A stretch of 43,964 bases of DNA from Oscillospiraceae bacterium (lineage in GTDB: Bacteria > Bacillota > Clostridia > Oscillospirales > Ruminococcaceae). The translations under genes and the position numbers were made by a program. The notes under the pieces were generated by a model. It was not told the DNA's origin. It saw nothing but the letters and a program-made list of their open reading frames with translations, and did no database searches. Location: NCBI GenBank assembly GCA_017848125.1, contig JAGAJY010000135.1, positions 1 to 43,964 of the forward strand, written 5' to 3'. Shown in pieces: positions 15,742-22,920 of the stretch (the first letter of the stretch is position 1; each line of letters begins with the position of its first letter).

Positions 15742-16581
15742 TTATTTAATTGAGCATATAGCGCTAAGTGTCATCGAACAGCTTTTTATTACATCATCTA
15801 TAGCATTAACTGCTTCTTCGTTATAAGAAAGAGCTTTTCTTATCCAATTCAGTACAGTTAAAGTACAAATGCAGTCATTGCTGTCAGGGCGGTATGATAC
15901 TAAAGTTTCTTTTTTCTCAACCTTGTTCTCAGTCATGATCTCAGGAATCTCAGCCCTAATCTTGCAATACTCTGTCAACTTGTCAAAGCCCGATTTGTAT
16001 ATAACGAATACGCTTGATACCGAGCGTGTATAGTTCGGGTTTCCCTTTTTGAATGCTGTAAGGTCTGCACCCTTGAGCAAATCAAAGTCGGTATGCTCCT
16101 TGCATATTCTTCTCAGAGCGTGGTCTATGGTCGTGTGGCTTACTCCGCTGAAATGCTCTATATCCGCAGCTGTAAGCACAGGCTTTCCCTTGTAAAACTT
16201 GTCCACATATTCATACGGCTTTTCTTCAAGTTTGGTCTGCTCGTAGGTCTGTTCCTTTGCTCTGAAATACGATTTTACCAATGCCCTCTGAACTTCCCAA
16301 GCTATGCTGTCGGTAAAGGACTTTGCAAGCATAAGATAACCGCTTTCGGTGAGGATAATACCACCATTATTGCTCTTAATTCCAACTGTACGAATTTCGT
16401 TCGGTTGAATTTTAAAGTAATCTTCACCTTCAATAAAATGCTGTCTGTTGTGGTTGAAGTTTCTGCGAGCCGTTCCGTCGGCTCTGCCGTGAACGGTATC
16501 AATGTCGGAGAGCGTAACTACTCTCTGTCCCTTGTATTCCTTGATTGAAACGTTAGCCTTGCCGATAGTAATCTCATTCAT
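15742..16581 (-). CDS. ant: ORF6N-domain antirepressor
   Basis: 279 residues. Residues about 10-100 (GQRVVTLSDIDTVHGRADGT, RNFNHNRQHFIEGEDYFKI) are an ORF6N domain, found in phage antirepressors. A middle segment with PVLTAADIEHFSGVSHTTID looks like a second DNA-binding motif, and the rest may be an antirepressor C-terminal domain. It should inactivate a phage repressor and favour lytic growth. Start at 16581, with AGGAGG seven bases upstream. It lies downstream of the ribbon-helix-helix gene in a cassette with its own promoter, separated by a 125-base leader that also encodes an antisense RNA. Gene symbol used by analogy with P22 ant; sequence homology to P22 ant is not claimed. Confidence 0.85.
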   Translation of the reverse strand: MNEITIGKANVSIKEYKGQRVVTLSDIDTVHGRADGTARRNFNHNRQHFIEGEDYFKIQPNEIRTVGIKSNNGGIILTESGYLMLAKSFTDSIAWEVQRALVKSYFRAKEQTYEQTKLEEKPYEYVDKFYKGKPVLTAADIEHFSGVSHTTIDHALRRICKEHTDFDLLKGADLTAFKKGNPNYTRSVSSVFVIYKSGFDKLTEYCKIRAEIPEIMTENKVEKKETLVSYRPDSNDCICTLTVLNWIRKALSYNEEAVNAIDDVIKSCSMTLSAICSIK

Positions 16582-16604
16582 AACATATTCCTCCTGAAAA
16601 ATAT

Positions 16605-16633
16605 TTGACTTCCCACAGAGGATATGCTATAAT
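16605..16633 (+). promoter_or_regulatory. Promoter of antisense small RNA
   Basis: TTGACT (16605-16610), 17-base spacer, TATAAT (16628-16633), with TGC before the -10 (extended -10). Near-perfect consensus. It lies nine bases upstream of the antirepressor ribosome site and points away from that gene. No protein gene lies downstream on the plus strand, only a terminator at 16668-16714. Confidence 0.85.
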
Positions 16634-16639
16634 AGATTT

Positions 16640-16714
16640 AGCAAATCCTTTGTGGGTTTGTTGATGTAAGCACTCGTAATCTCTGTGGTGGGGAGGACGG
16701 GTGCTTTTATTTTT
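16640..16714 (+). ncRNA. Antisense small RNA in the antirepressor leader (sar-like)
   Basis: Predicted from about 16640 (seven bases after the -10) to the T run at 16714, about 75 nt. The end is an intrinsic terminator: AAGCACTCGT (16668-16677) pairs with ACGGGTGCTT (16697-16706, one G-T pair), followed by TTATTTTT. It is fully antisense to the mRNA between the ribbon-helix-helix gene and the antirepressor. The terminator loop includes CTCTGTGG (16681-16688), whose complement in the mRNA could pair with a second site at 16613-16620 just before the antirepressor ribosome site. P22 Sar has the same placement, but this RNA does not itself cover the ribosome site. Confidence 0.75.
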
Positions 16715-16880
16715 CATCAAGCTTTTCTTTCACCATTGCAATCCCTTTGTGAATTACTTCTGCTTTGGTAATATCAAGCTTTTCAGCACACTCTTCAAGT
16801 GTTTTGTATGTTTCTGCTGATAAGCGTATTTCAAAGCGTTTATCACGTTTATCTTGCGTAGGTCTGCCTTTTGGGGACAT
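16707..16880 (-). CDS. Ribbon-helix-helix (Arc/CopG-type) repressor
   Basis: 57 residues from the ATG at 16880 (AAGGAGG eight bases before). The N-terminal tail MSPKGRPTQDKRDK precedes the RHH unit: strand RFEIRLSAETYKTL, helix A (LEECAEKLD), turn ITKAEVIHKGI and a final helix. RHH dimers bind paired operator halves. The gene is the first of the cassette and lies just below a promoter bracketed by a perfect inverted repeat, so autoregulation is likely, and it would also limit antirepressor synthesis, as Arc does in P22. An alternative start at 16889 has no ribosome site. Confidence 0.85.
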   Translation of the reverse strand: MSPKGRPTQDKRDKRFEIRLSAETYKTLEECAEKLDITKAEVIHKGIAMVKEKLDEK

Positions 16881-16900
16881 TGCGTACACCTCCTTAATTA

Positions 16901-16942
16901 TGTCCGTACCTTTATAATATCATATGTACGGACAAATGTCAA
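16901..16942 (-). promoter_or_regulatory. Cassette promoter with palindromic operator
   Basis: On the minus strand TTGACA (16942-16937), 17 bases, TATTAT (16919-16914). A perfect 9-bp inverted repeat TGTCCGTAC (16901-16909) / GTACGGACA (16926-16934), 16 bp apart, spans the -10 and reaches toward the -35. A DNA-bound RHH dimer pair here would block RNA polymerase. Confidence 0.87.
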
Positions 16943-16972
16943 GAGGTTTTTGAAAAATTTTTTCAGACATAG

Positions 16973-17001
16973 AAAAACCGCCTTGACGAGCAGGGCGGTT
17001 T
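16973..17001 (-). terminator. Terminator after the MuF / 44-residue gene pair
   Basis: Minus-strand stem AAACCGCC (17001-16994) / GGCGGTTT (16982-16975), 11-base loop, T run of five. It overlaps the stop codon of the 44-residue gene and would stop late transcription before the antirepressor cassette. Confidence 0.8.
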
Positions 17002-17134
17002 ATTCGTTGTCAGTATCGTTATCAACTTCAATGTCTTGAAAAGACTGTTCGGGAGAAAGTCCGAAAAACTCTTTCATTGCGGCTTCACGTTCTTCGGCAG
17101 AACCGTCTAAAAAGGTTAAGGGCTTTGGATCCAT
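17000..17134 (-). CDS. Small acidic protein encoded after the MuF-like gene
   Basis: 44 residues, MDPKPLTFLDGSAEEREAAM followed by KEFFGLSPEQ and an acidic end DIEVDNDTDNE. The ATG overlaps the end of the MuF-like gene by 19 bases and has AAGGAG eight bases upstream, so it is translated from the same mRNA. About one residue in three is Asp or Glu. Its place directly after a gene with a C-terminal enzyme-like domain makes a partner or inhibitor role possible, but that is inference. No family recognised. Confidence 0.7.
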   Translation of the reverse strand: MDPKPLTFLDGSAEEREAAMKEFFGLSPEQSFQDIEVDNDTDNE

Positions 17135-18891
17135 TCTATCATCTCCTTGTTCTGTAATAAAAAGGCAGATACAGCCTTGTTTATCTCATTATCTGAATAG
17201 GTTTTAACGTGCTTTTTGTAGCATCTTTTAAAGCTATTTATCAATTGCATTTTATCATAGTTTTCAGATTTTGTCAATACCTCAACATTGCCGTTATTTT
17301 TTACAATTGACAAAGATTTTACAGCATCATTTGACAAGAAAAATGTAATATCGGTGTCTGAATAACTGCTGTTTCTTGGGTGATTATGCATAACAAACAA
17401 ATCAGCACCGAAAAGACTGTTGCCAAAATTAAGGCTATCATCTGTTCCCATATATTCCTTTCGGTCGGTAAGTCCTCTTTTGAAAACAAATGCGACTTCA
17501 TTTCCATTGTTATTGTCACGTGAATACTTTAACAGTTCTCTGTGTTCTGCTCTTATAGTGTTGCATTGGGCTGTTGTGTATCCGCTTATCGTAACATTCG
17601 GAACTTTTTCAATAGATTTGTCTGTTATTGGTGTAATGTGCGTAGAACTCTTTTCCTTAATAGCCGCCTTCCTCTCCGCCCAGACCGTCTTACTGCTCAC
17701 ACTCCTGTCATACCCATAAACCTGTGTCCTGTCAAGGTGTAAGCCGAGGCTGTTGCTTCTGCAGAAAGCGGAATACTGCTCTTTCTGCGTTCTCAGGCGA
17801 ATAGAAGCCTTTTTCAAGCCCTCCTTGTCGCCTGTCTGCTGTAACATCATACATTCACGCTTAGTAGCCCTGATGTCACGCTCCATAGCCCTCTGCCGCT
17901 GAAACTGCTTGTACCTCTCAGCGTTTTCTTCCTCGGGATAAGGAAAATACCGCTGAAAATTGATTCTCGGTGCAAAAGGATACTGAACGTGTCCGCAGTT
18001 TATGCCGAAAAGTCCGTCAGGCTTTCCGAAGCTCGTCTCCGACAGGGGAGTGTAGCTTATCTGTCTGCCCCCTCCGTCCGAAGTAACGCCGCTTGTTCCG
18101 TCTCTGCTGAATATCCTGCCCTGATACGGAGCGCAAAGCGGACGTGCGCCCATATGGGAGGAAACCGAAATAAGCGTTATCCCGTATTCGTCGCACCGCC
18201 TGTTCTGCGCCGCCCTTGCGGTGTTTGCGAGAGTGGAGCGCATATCCATCATTATGTAAGCCTCGGGGGTCCATTCACGCCCCAGCTTGTCCCTGAAAGC
18301 AGGAATACCCTTTTGCGCAAGCTCACGGATAGCCTTTCTTGTTACCTCCTGCAAGGACATCTGCCCCGTTACAGCCTTTGCGGCAGATTTGCCCATAACG
18401 TCAAGCACTTCCTGCCGTGCCTTCTTGGATTCTCTGTAAACCGAATTGACAGCCCTTACATAAGCCGAGCCTGCACCGTACTGCATAACCGTGTTTACAA
18501 GATTCAGATCGCTTGCCGCCTGCTTCTGAAAAGCCTTTGCCGCACTGAGCGCCGAGCTCTCCGCAGGAATGTCCGAGAAATATTCCGCAAGCCCCGCTGC
18601 ATTCGCCGCCCTCACAGCCTCGTCAAGATAGCCTATCTCCGTTTCTGCCGCAGTCAGTATCATATCCATTGCCTGACCGCCCTGCACCTCGGAATAGCCT
18701 GCAATAAGGGAAGCGGCTCTCTTATCGAACCGCCCCGCCCTCGCAAGCTGTCTTATACGCCATTTCGATGTGTCGGATACGTTTCCGTCACGGCTGAGCT
18801 GTACCGCAATTTCTCTGAGAATATCGTCCTCCATATCCAGCATAGTCCGCACAAGAGGAGCAGACAGCTCATCACATTGTGTTCGGGTCAT
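17116..18891 (-). CDS. MuF-like minor capsid protein with C-terminal JAMM-like domain
   Basis: 591 residues, longer than the usual 300-400 of plain minor capsid proteins. Residues 1-330 are a Phage_min_cap2/MuF-type head protein, with the hallmark SVSSHMGARPLCAPYQGRIF, a GLFGINCGHVQYPF segment, and a helical middle to about 375. After a linker a separate C-terminal domain carries LFVMHNHPRN: His502-x-His504-Pro, then Ser511-x-x-Asp514, the metal-binding pattern of JAMM/RadC-like domains with one residue less spacing. Phage MuF proteins with variable C-terminal toxin domains are a known class (MuF polymorphic toxins) and are packaged in the head. The start ATG follows the portal stop directly. 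Confidence 0.85.
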   Translation of the reverse strand: MTRTQCDELSAPLVRTMLDMEDDILREIAVQLSRDGNVSDTSKWRIRQLARAGRFDKRAASLIAGYSEVQGGQAMDMILTAAETEIGYLDEAVRAANAAGLAEYFSDIPAESSALSAAKAFQKQAASDLNLVNTVMQYGAGSAYVRAVNSVYRESKKARQEVLDVMGKSAAKAVTGQMSLQEVTRKAIRELAQKGIPAFRDKLGREWTPEAYIMMDMRSTLANTARAAQNRRCDEYGITLISVSSHMGARPLCAPYQGRIFSRDGTSGVTSDGGGRQISYTPLSETSFGKPDGLFGINCGHVQYPFAPRINFQRYFPYPEEENAERYKQFQRQRAMERDIRATKRECMMLQQTGDKEGLKKASIRLRTQKEQYSAFCRSNSLGLHLDRTQVYGYDRSVSSKTVWAERKAAIKEKSSTHITPITDKSIEKVPNVTISGYTTAQCNTIRAEHRELLKYSRDNNNGNEVAFVFKRGLTDRKEYMGTDDSLNFGNSLFGADLFVMHNHPRNSSYSDTDITFFLSNDAVKSLSIVKNNGNVEVLTKSENYDKMQLINSFKRCYKKHVKTYSDNEINKAVSAFLLQNKEMIEWIQSP

Positions 18892-20511
18892 TTATTCCGC
18901 TCCTTCAATGATTTTTCTTGCTTCTTCCTTGGAAATGCCGATTGCCACCGAAATCACATTTACCGCCTGACCGATACTCAAAGCACCCGACTGATACTGA
19001 GCCATAACAGCAATAAGGCTCTGCGTCTGAGCGCCGTTCAAAGTTTTTCCTGCGGCTTCCTCAGCGTTGTCAATTATTTCCGTCGAGGAATCATTGGAAA
19101 CAAATCCATCTCCCTCAGAAACTCCCGAAACCGCACCCTCTGCGTTTATCCTGTCAAGCTCACACCTTGCCGCCGCCTCATCGCACTGCATTATCTCCAT
19201 AATAGCGGTGATCTTGGATTTAAGCCCTGCGGAAACAAGATTGATGTTATTTTCGATAAGGGTGTTGTCGTCAACGATAACGCTGTCCCTGAATGCGGCA
19301 GTTACTTCAAAATCACCTCTGGGGACTTCGCCTGTCTCCATAGCAAGAAGCAATACAGCCGTGCACATTCCCTCTATAAGCTCCGTAAGCAGATTTTTCT
19401 GACAGCGGATAGTCAGCGCCGTCTTGCTCTCCTCGGAAATTACCTCTGTGGCAGTCTTTACGCCGCTTGCCTTGTCAAAGGATAAAGCTCCGGGAGAAAG
19501 CCCCACCTGAAAGCAGAGGATATTCAGCAGTGCGTTTATACCGTCAACGTGTTCGCCGATACGGAGCGTCACGGTGTTGTCGGTGATTTTAAGGTCCTTT
19601 TCCTCGTCGCATTTGAGAGCCTGATAAACCTCGTCGTCCGTATCAAAATATCTTTCCGATTCGCCTGTTTCGGGATTTACTACCGTCCGTATGCAGGAGC
19701 TTGGAACGATAATGCGTTTCTTGCCCAGAATAAACTCCCTTGCAAAGCTGTCAAAAGCAACATCAAGAGCTTTGAGCGTGTCCGTGCAGTTGGCAAAGCA
19801 GCTGAGCCCCAGAGGAAGCCCCGTGCGGAAATTGTTGGGAAAATCGGGCATAAAATACTGAAACAGGGGAGTGCTGACAGGGTATTTTATCACATCGGCA
19901 GTCATTTCGGGGTAAGCTTCCGAAAGGGGAACTCTTATCCCAAGATCGTTCGGGTTTTCCGACCTATACAAAAAGCACTCCGTAAGGATACCGTCACCCT
20001 TTACGGAATGCTTTTCAAACAGCGTATAATAATATTTCCCCTTTGCCGAGACCATACCGAAAATCCCCTCGGTAATGCTCTTGTTGTCCCATTTCACAGG
20101 AACAAAGCTCTGCCCCTCCACATAGGACAAACGGACCTTGCCGTTTTCGATGTATTCACGGAGAACACAGCCGCCCTGAGCGAATGCCGCCGAAAGCAGA
20201 CGGGGAATGTTTTTCCAGAAGCCCTCTCGGTCAAGAAAATCAAGAATGAATCTGTCATATACCTCAGAGCCGCAGGAAATATCCGCCTGCTCCGCAAAGC
20301 ACTTGTGAGCAAGCTCGTCGCAGAGAATTTTTGCGGTATTCAGCATATTCATCTGCCGTTCGCCGCCCTTGCCAAGCCCCGCACGCTTTACTCTGCGCCA
20401 TCGGGGAAAGCCCTCGTATATTCTCTGCCACTCAGCCATTTCACCGAAGAAGCCGTTATCCCCGGGGAAGTCCATATCGGGGAAAGCTGTCCGCATTTTA
20501 TCTGTCATCAT
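18892..20511 (-). CDS. Portal protein (SPP1 Gp6-like)
   Basis: 539 residues. FWKNIPRLLSAAFAQGGCVL, SFVPVKWDNKSITEGIFG and FQVGLSPGALSFDKASGVKT followed by ATEVISEESKT are typical of SPP1/A118-like portal proteins, which form the dodecameric DNA gate of the capsid. The last 60 residues are low-complexity then helical (GALSIGQAVNVISVAIGISK), also typical. Four-base overlap with the terminase gene. Confidence 0.92.
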   Translation of the reverse strand: MMTDKMRTAFPDMDFPGDNGFFGEMAEWQRIYEGFPRWRRVKRAGLGKGGERQMNMLNTAKILCDELAHKCFAEQADISCGSEVYDRFILDFLDREGFWKNIPRLLSAAFAQGGCVLREYIENGKVRLSYVEGQSFVPVKWDNKSITEGIFGMVSAKGKYYYTLFEKHSVKGDGILTECFLYRSENPNDLGIRVPLSEAYPEMTADVIKYPVSTPLFQYFMPDFPNNFRTGLPLGLSCFANCTDTLKALDVAFDSFAREFILGKKRIIVPSSCIRTVVNPETGESERYFDTDDEVYQALKCDEEKDLKITDNTVTLRIGEHVDGINALLNILCFQVGLSPGALSFDKASGVKTATEVISEESKTALTIRCQKNLLTELIEGMCTAVLLLAMETGEVPRGDFEVTAAFRDSVIVDDNTLIENNINLVSAGLKSKITAIMEIMQCDEAAARCELDRINAEGAVSGVSEGDGFVSNDSSTEIIDNAEEAAGKTLNGAQTQSLIAVMAQYQSGALSIGQAVNVISVAIGISKEEARKIIEGAE

Positions 20512-21758
20512 TTTGAGATCACCCTTTCAAGCATATCCTTCATATAAGGCTCTGTACTGTATTCCTGAGCGTCAAGGCTGTCAATGTTGGTCGTACCGTC
20601 ATCGAGCCGCACATCAGCTGTAACAGCCTTGCTGTCCCACATAGCAGAGGACAGAGCGTCTATCGTTGTTTTACAGCCCTTGAGTATCTTATACCGCCCT
20701 GCGCCCATCATCATTGTGTAGAAGCGTATCCTGTCGTTTATGGGATTTTTCCTTGCATTGTGTATCTCCACTTCCAGCCCGTTTCTTGCCGAAGCTGTAC
20801 GCAGTCCTGCAATGAGCGTCTGCTCTGCGCTGTCGCAGTAAATATCGACCAGCGGAACATTGCCGAGGATAAGCCTGCACTCTTTGATAAATTCTGCAAA
20901 ATCCTTATACAGCTCCTCAGGAGTGGCAGCGTCCTGTCTGCGGTAATCGTGAACGGTAACGATATGCCGCAGACCTCGTGAAAATGCGGTGCAGTTGAAA
21001 GCATGAGCTGATTTTCCGCCGCCGAAGTCAACACCGACAGAGGCAAAAGCAAGGTCAAGCTCTGACAGACTGCCGATAATAAAATCCTCGGGGCAGTCGT
21101 TGAACTTTCGGTAAATTACCCCCTCGGCATTGACCCAGTCACCGAGGATATATCGGTTATAATAAACCGTTCCCATATATTCCTGTTTGAGATTTTTCAC
21201 AAATTCGGGAGATAGGAAAGGATTATCGTCAAGAGTGTATTTCTGACAGTAAATATCAAGCCCCTGCTCTCTGCTGTCAAGAAACTTCTTGAACCAATGC
21301 TGCCGCCCCTCAGGGTTGCACGTTCCGTCAAAGCGTGAATACGGCTTGTCCAGACGGGATTTCAGCATATTGAAAACTTCCTCGTTCCAGGTAACTACCT
21401 CGTCGCCGTAGCAGTATTTGATAGACGAGCCTCTGAGCCTGTTCACCTGAGAAACCTTGTCAGCACCAAGGCAGTAGCATTTTTCGCCGAACAGCACAGC
21501 CGTATTGTCCGAACGTATATCGGAAACGTAAGCCGTCCCCCACATAGCCTGGAGCGGCTCAATGATATTTCTCTGCAAAGTGCCTTTTGTGTTTCCGAGA
21601 ATGACCGTCAGTCCGTCCTTGCCTGCCGCATCTCTTATCCTCATGGGAATAAGGTAATAATCCATATAGGTCTTGCCCGAACGTGTAGCACCCGTCTTTA
21701 TGTTCCAGCGGCTGTTGGAATTTCGGAAATATTCCTTCTGCATAACTGAAAAAGGCAT
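20508..21758 (-). CDS. terL: Terminase large subunit (PBSX type)
   Basis: 416 residues. Walker A GATRSGKT (23-30), Walker B-type strand IKYCYGDE (113-120), and the nuclease half opening with ASVGVDFGGGKSAHAF at about 240. This is the motor and nuclease that packages DNA into the prohead. PBSX-type terminases usually recognise pac or cos via the small subunit. Start overlaps the terS stop by one base (TAATG) with GGGAGGA upstream. Confidence 0.95.
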   Translation of the reverse strand: MPFSVMQKEYFRNSNSRWNIKTGATRSGKTYMDYYLIPMRIRDAAGKDGLTVILGNTKGTLQRNIIEPLQAMWGTAYVSDIRSDNTAVLFGEKCYCLGADKVSQVNRLRGSSIKYCYGDEVVTWNEEVFNMLKSRLDKPYSRFDGTCNPEGRQHWFKKFLDSREQGLDIYCQKYTLDDNPFLSPEFVKNLKQEYMGTVYYNRYILGDWVNAEGVIYRKFNDCPEDFIIGSLSELDLAFASVGVDFGGGKSAHAFNCTAFSRGLRHIVTVHDYRRQDAATPEELYKDFAEFIKECRLILGNVPLVDIYCDSAEQTLIAGLRTASARNGLEVEIHNARKNPINDRIRFYTMMMGAGRYKILKGCKTTIDALSSAMWDSKAVTADVRLDDGTTNIDSLDAQEYSTEPYMKDMLERVISK

Positions 21759-22216
21759 TATATTTCCTCCCTGATCTTATCGAGAATGCTGTCGAGCTTG
21801 TCCATAGCCGCCGAATTATCCTCAGCAGGCTTATCTCTCCAGCCCTTGAAATTATTCATCAGTGAGAATTTAGCACCGTTAACGCCGTCACGGTCAAAGA
21901 GTCTGCGCTCTGCGTATTCCTCACATCGGGATTTTGCCACCGTAAGAATATCGTTGAATGCTCCCGAACGTGCCTGATAATCAAGAAGGGACTGCCTTGT
22001 CTTGAAGCCCAGAGCAATTGCAAGTCCCGTTACAGTAGGAGGGTGAGCGCCGACGATCACAGGCTGACCGTATTTGTCTGTGATAACGTTCCCCTCCTCA
22101 TCGGTGAGAGGATGCCCCTCGCAGTCCGTAAAATATTTCTCAATACGCTCCTCCATTTCCTCAGCTGAGCCATACTTAAGCTTTTTAGTCTTTCCTATGA
22201 TTATCACCTCCTGCAA
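21758..22216 (-). CDS. terS: Terminase small subunit
   Basis: About 152 residues. The segment EERIEKYFTDCEGHPLTDEE, VIVGAHPPTVTGLAIALGF and SLMNNFKGWRDKP match small terminases of Bacillota phages. The helix-turn-helix around TVTGLAIALGFKTRQSLLDY binds the packaging site. The start is unclear: the frame begins with TTG at 22216 or GTG at 22207, but the strong site GCAGGAGG (22214-22207) would best serve a codon just after, where only ATA and ATC stand. A structured leader of about 240 nt precedes it. Confidence 0.9.
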   Translation of the reverse strand: MQEVIIIGKTKKLKYGSAEEMEERIEKYFTDCEGHPLTDEEGNVITDKYGQPVIVGAHPPTVTGLAIALGFKTRQSLLDYQARSGAFNDILTVAKSRCEEYAERRLFDRDGVNGAKFSLMNNFKGWRDKPAEDNSAAMDKLDSILDKIREEI

Positions 22217-22455
22217 CGAAATCTACGGGGCTAATTCTGCGTTTTTGCTTTTTTGCTTGTGAAATTATCCTCTGAAAGCAAAACGCCGCAGAGAACGTTC
22301 CTGTGCCCTCTGCAGCGATTTGTATAAACACCCTCACCGGTACACATCGGATAGAAGTGCGTGAGGTTTTATTCTGTTATCGTTCGCAAAGCGAAGCCGC
22401 CGATAAGCATAGGCTGTTGCCTGTACCCTCGGCGCCGCTTCCGTAATCTTTGCTA
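22217..22455 (-). ncRNA. Structured late leader RNA upstream of terS
   Basis: No credible gene for about 240 bases. The RNA should start near 22454. Visible stems: CGCCGA/TCGGCG near the 5' end with an inner AGGC/GCCT hairpin; CCTCAC/GTGAGG around 22340-22365; and CGCTGCAGAG with CTCTGCGGCG around 22280-22320 followed by TTTTGCTTT, a possible terminator. It could be an attenuator, an antitermination element or a packaging-site region. The class is not identified. Confidence 0.5.
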
Positions 22456-22460
22456 TTATA

Positions 22461-22490
22461 ATTATATCACAGGTGAATAGTGAAATTCAA
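22461..22490 (-). promoter_or_regulatory. Late promoter
   Basis: On the minus strand TTGAAT (22490-22485), 18-base spacer, TATAAT (22466-22461). It overlaps the 3' end of the DUF1492 gene and starts the terS leader. The weak -35 and long spacer fit a promoter helped by the RinA/ArpU-like regulator encoded immediately upstream; that link is inferred. Confidence 0.65.
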
Positions 22491-22898
22491 TGAAATGTTT
22501 TTCAAGGCATACCCGTGTATCTGATAAATCCTTCTTGCCGAGAAATTCATACACACCGCAATATCCTCCCATCTTTCCCCGATTATGTATCTTCGGGTAA
22601 GCACCTCACGCTGAGCCGGATCGGGTACCGAAGCGATAAGCTTCTCAGCGGTCTGCCTTGCCTCGTTCATCTTCACAAAAAGCTCGTGAGCCTCCGTCTG
22701 ATAATCGGCAAGAACGCAGTAAGCATTTTCAACAGGATTCCCTTTTCTTTCGTGTGTACCGCCGTCGCTGTCGTATCTTATGCCCTTGCCCCCCGACAGT
22801 ATCTCACCGTAATTATTCGCCTTATCCCTCGCAAGCCGATATGCCCTTACAGCTTCACTTGCATTTTTAAGGATCTTCTTGACTTCCTCAGTTGTCAA
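22467..22898 (-). CDS. Late transcription regulator (DUF1492, ArpU/RinA-like)
   Basis: 143 residues. The C-terminal part (REVLTRRYIIGERWEDIAVC followed by SARRIYQIHGYAL) is a sigma region-4-like helix-turn-helix; the N-terminal half is helical with a segment NPVENAYCVLADYQ. DUF1492 proteins occupy this place, directly before terS, and by analogy with RinA and ArpU should activate late genes. The late promoter lies over its stop codon. Confidence 0.85.
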   Translation of the reverse strand: MTTEEVKKILKNASEAVRAYRLARDKANNYGEILSGGKGIRYDSDGGTHERKGNPVENAYCVLADYQTEAHELFVKMNEARQTAEKLIASVPDPAQREVLTRRYIIGERWEDIAVCMNFSARRIYQIHGYALKNISLNFTIHL

Positions 22899-22920
22899 TC
22901 CGCCTCACTCCTTTCCGTGT

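Noticed and set aside
17989..19485. 498-codon plus-strand open frame opposite the MuF and portal genes
   Set aside because: Cys/Arg/His-rich shadow of two well-supported genes, no ribosome site.
19549..20547. 332-codon plus-strand open frame opposite the portal gene
   Set aside because: Shadow of the portal gene, no start signal.
22231..22347. 38-codon frame in the late leader
   Set aside because: No ribosome site; the DNA forms stems instead, so an RNA role is more likely.
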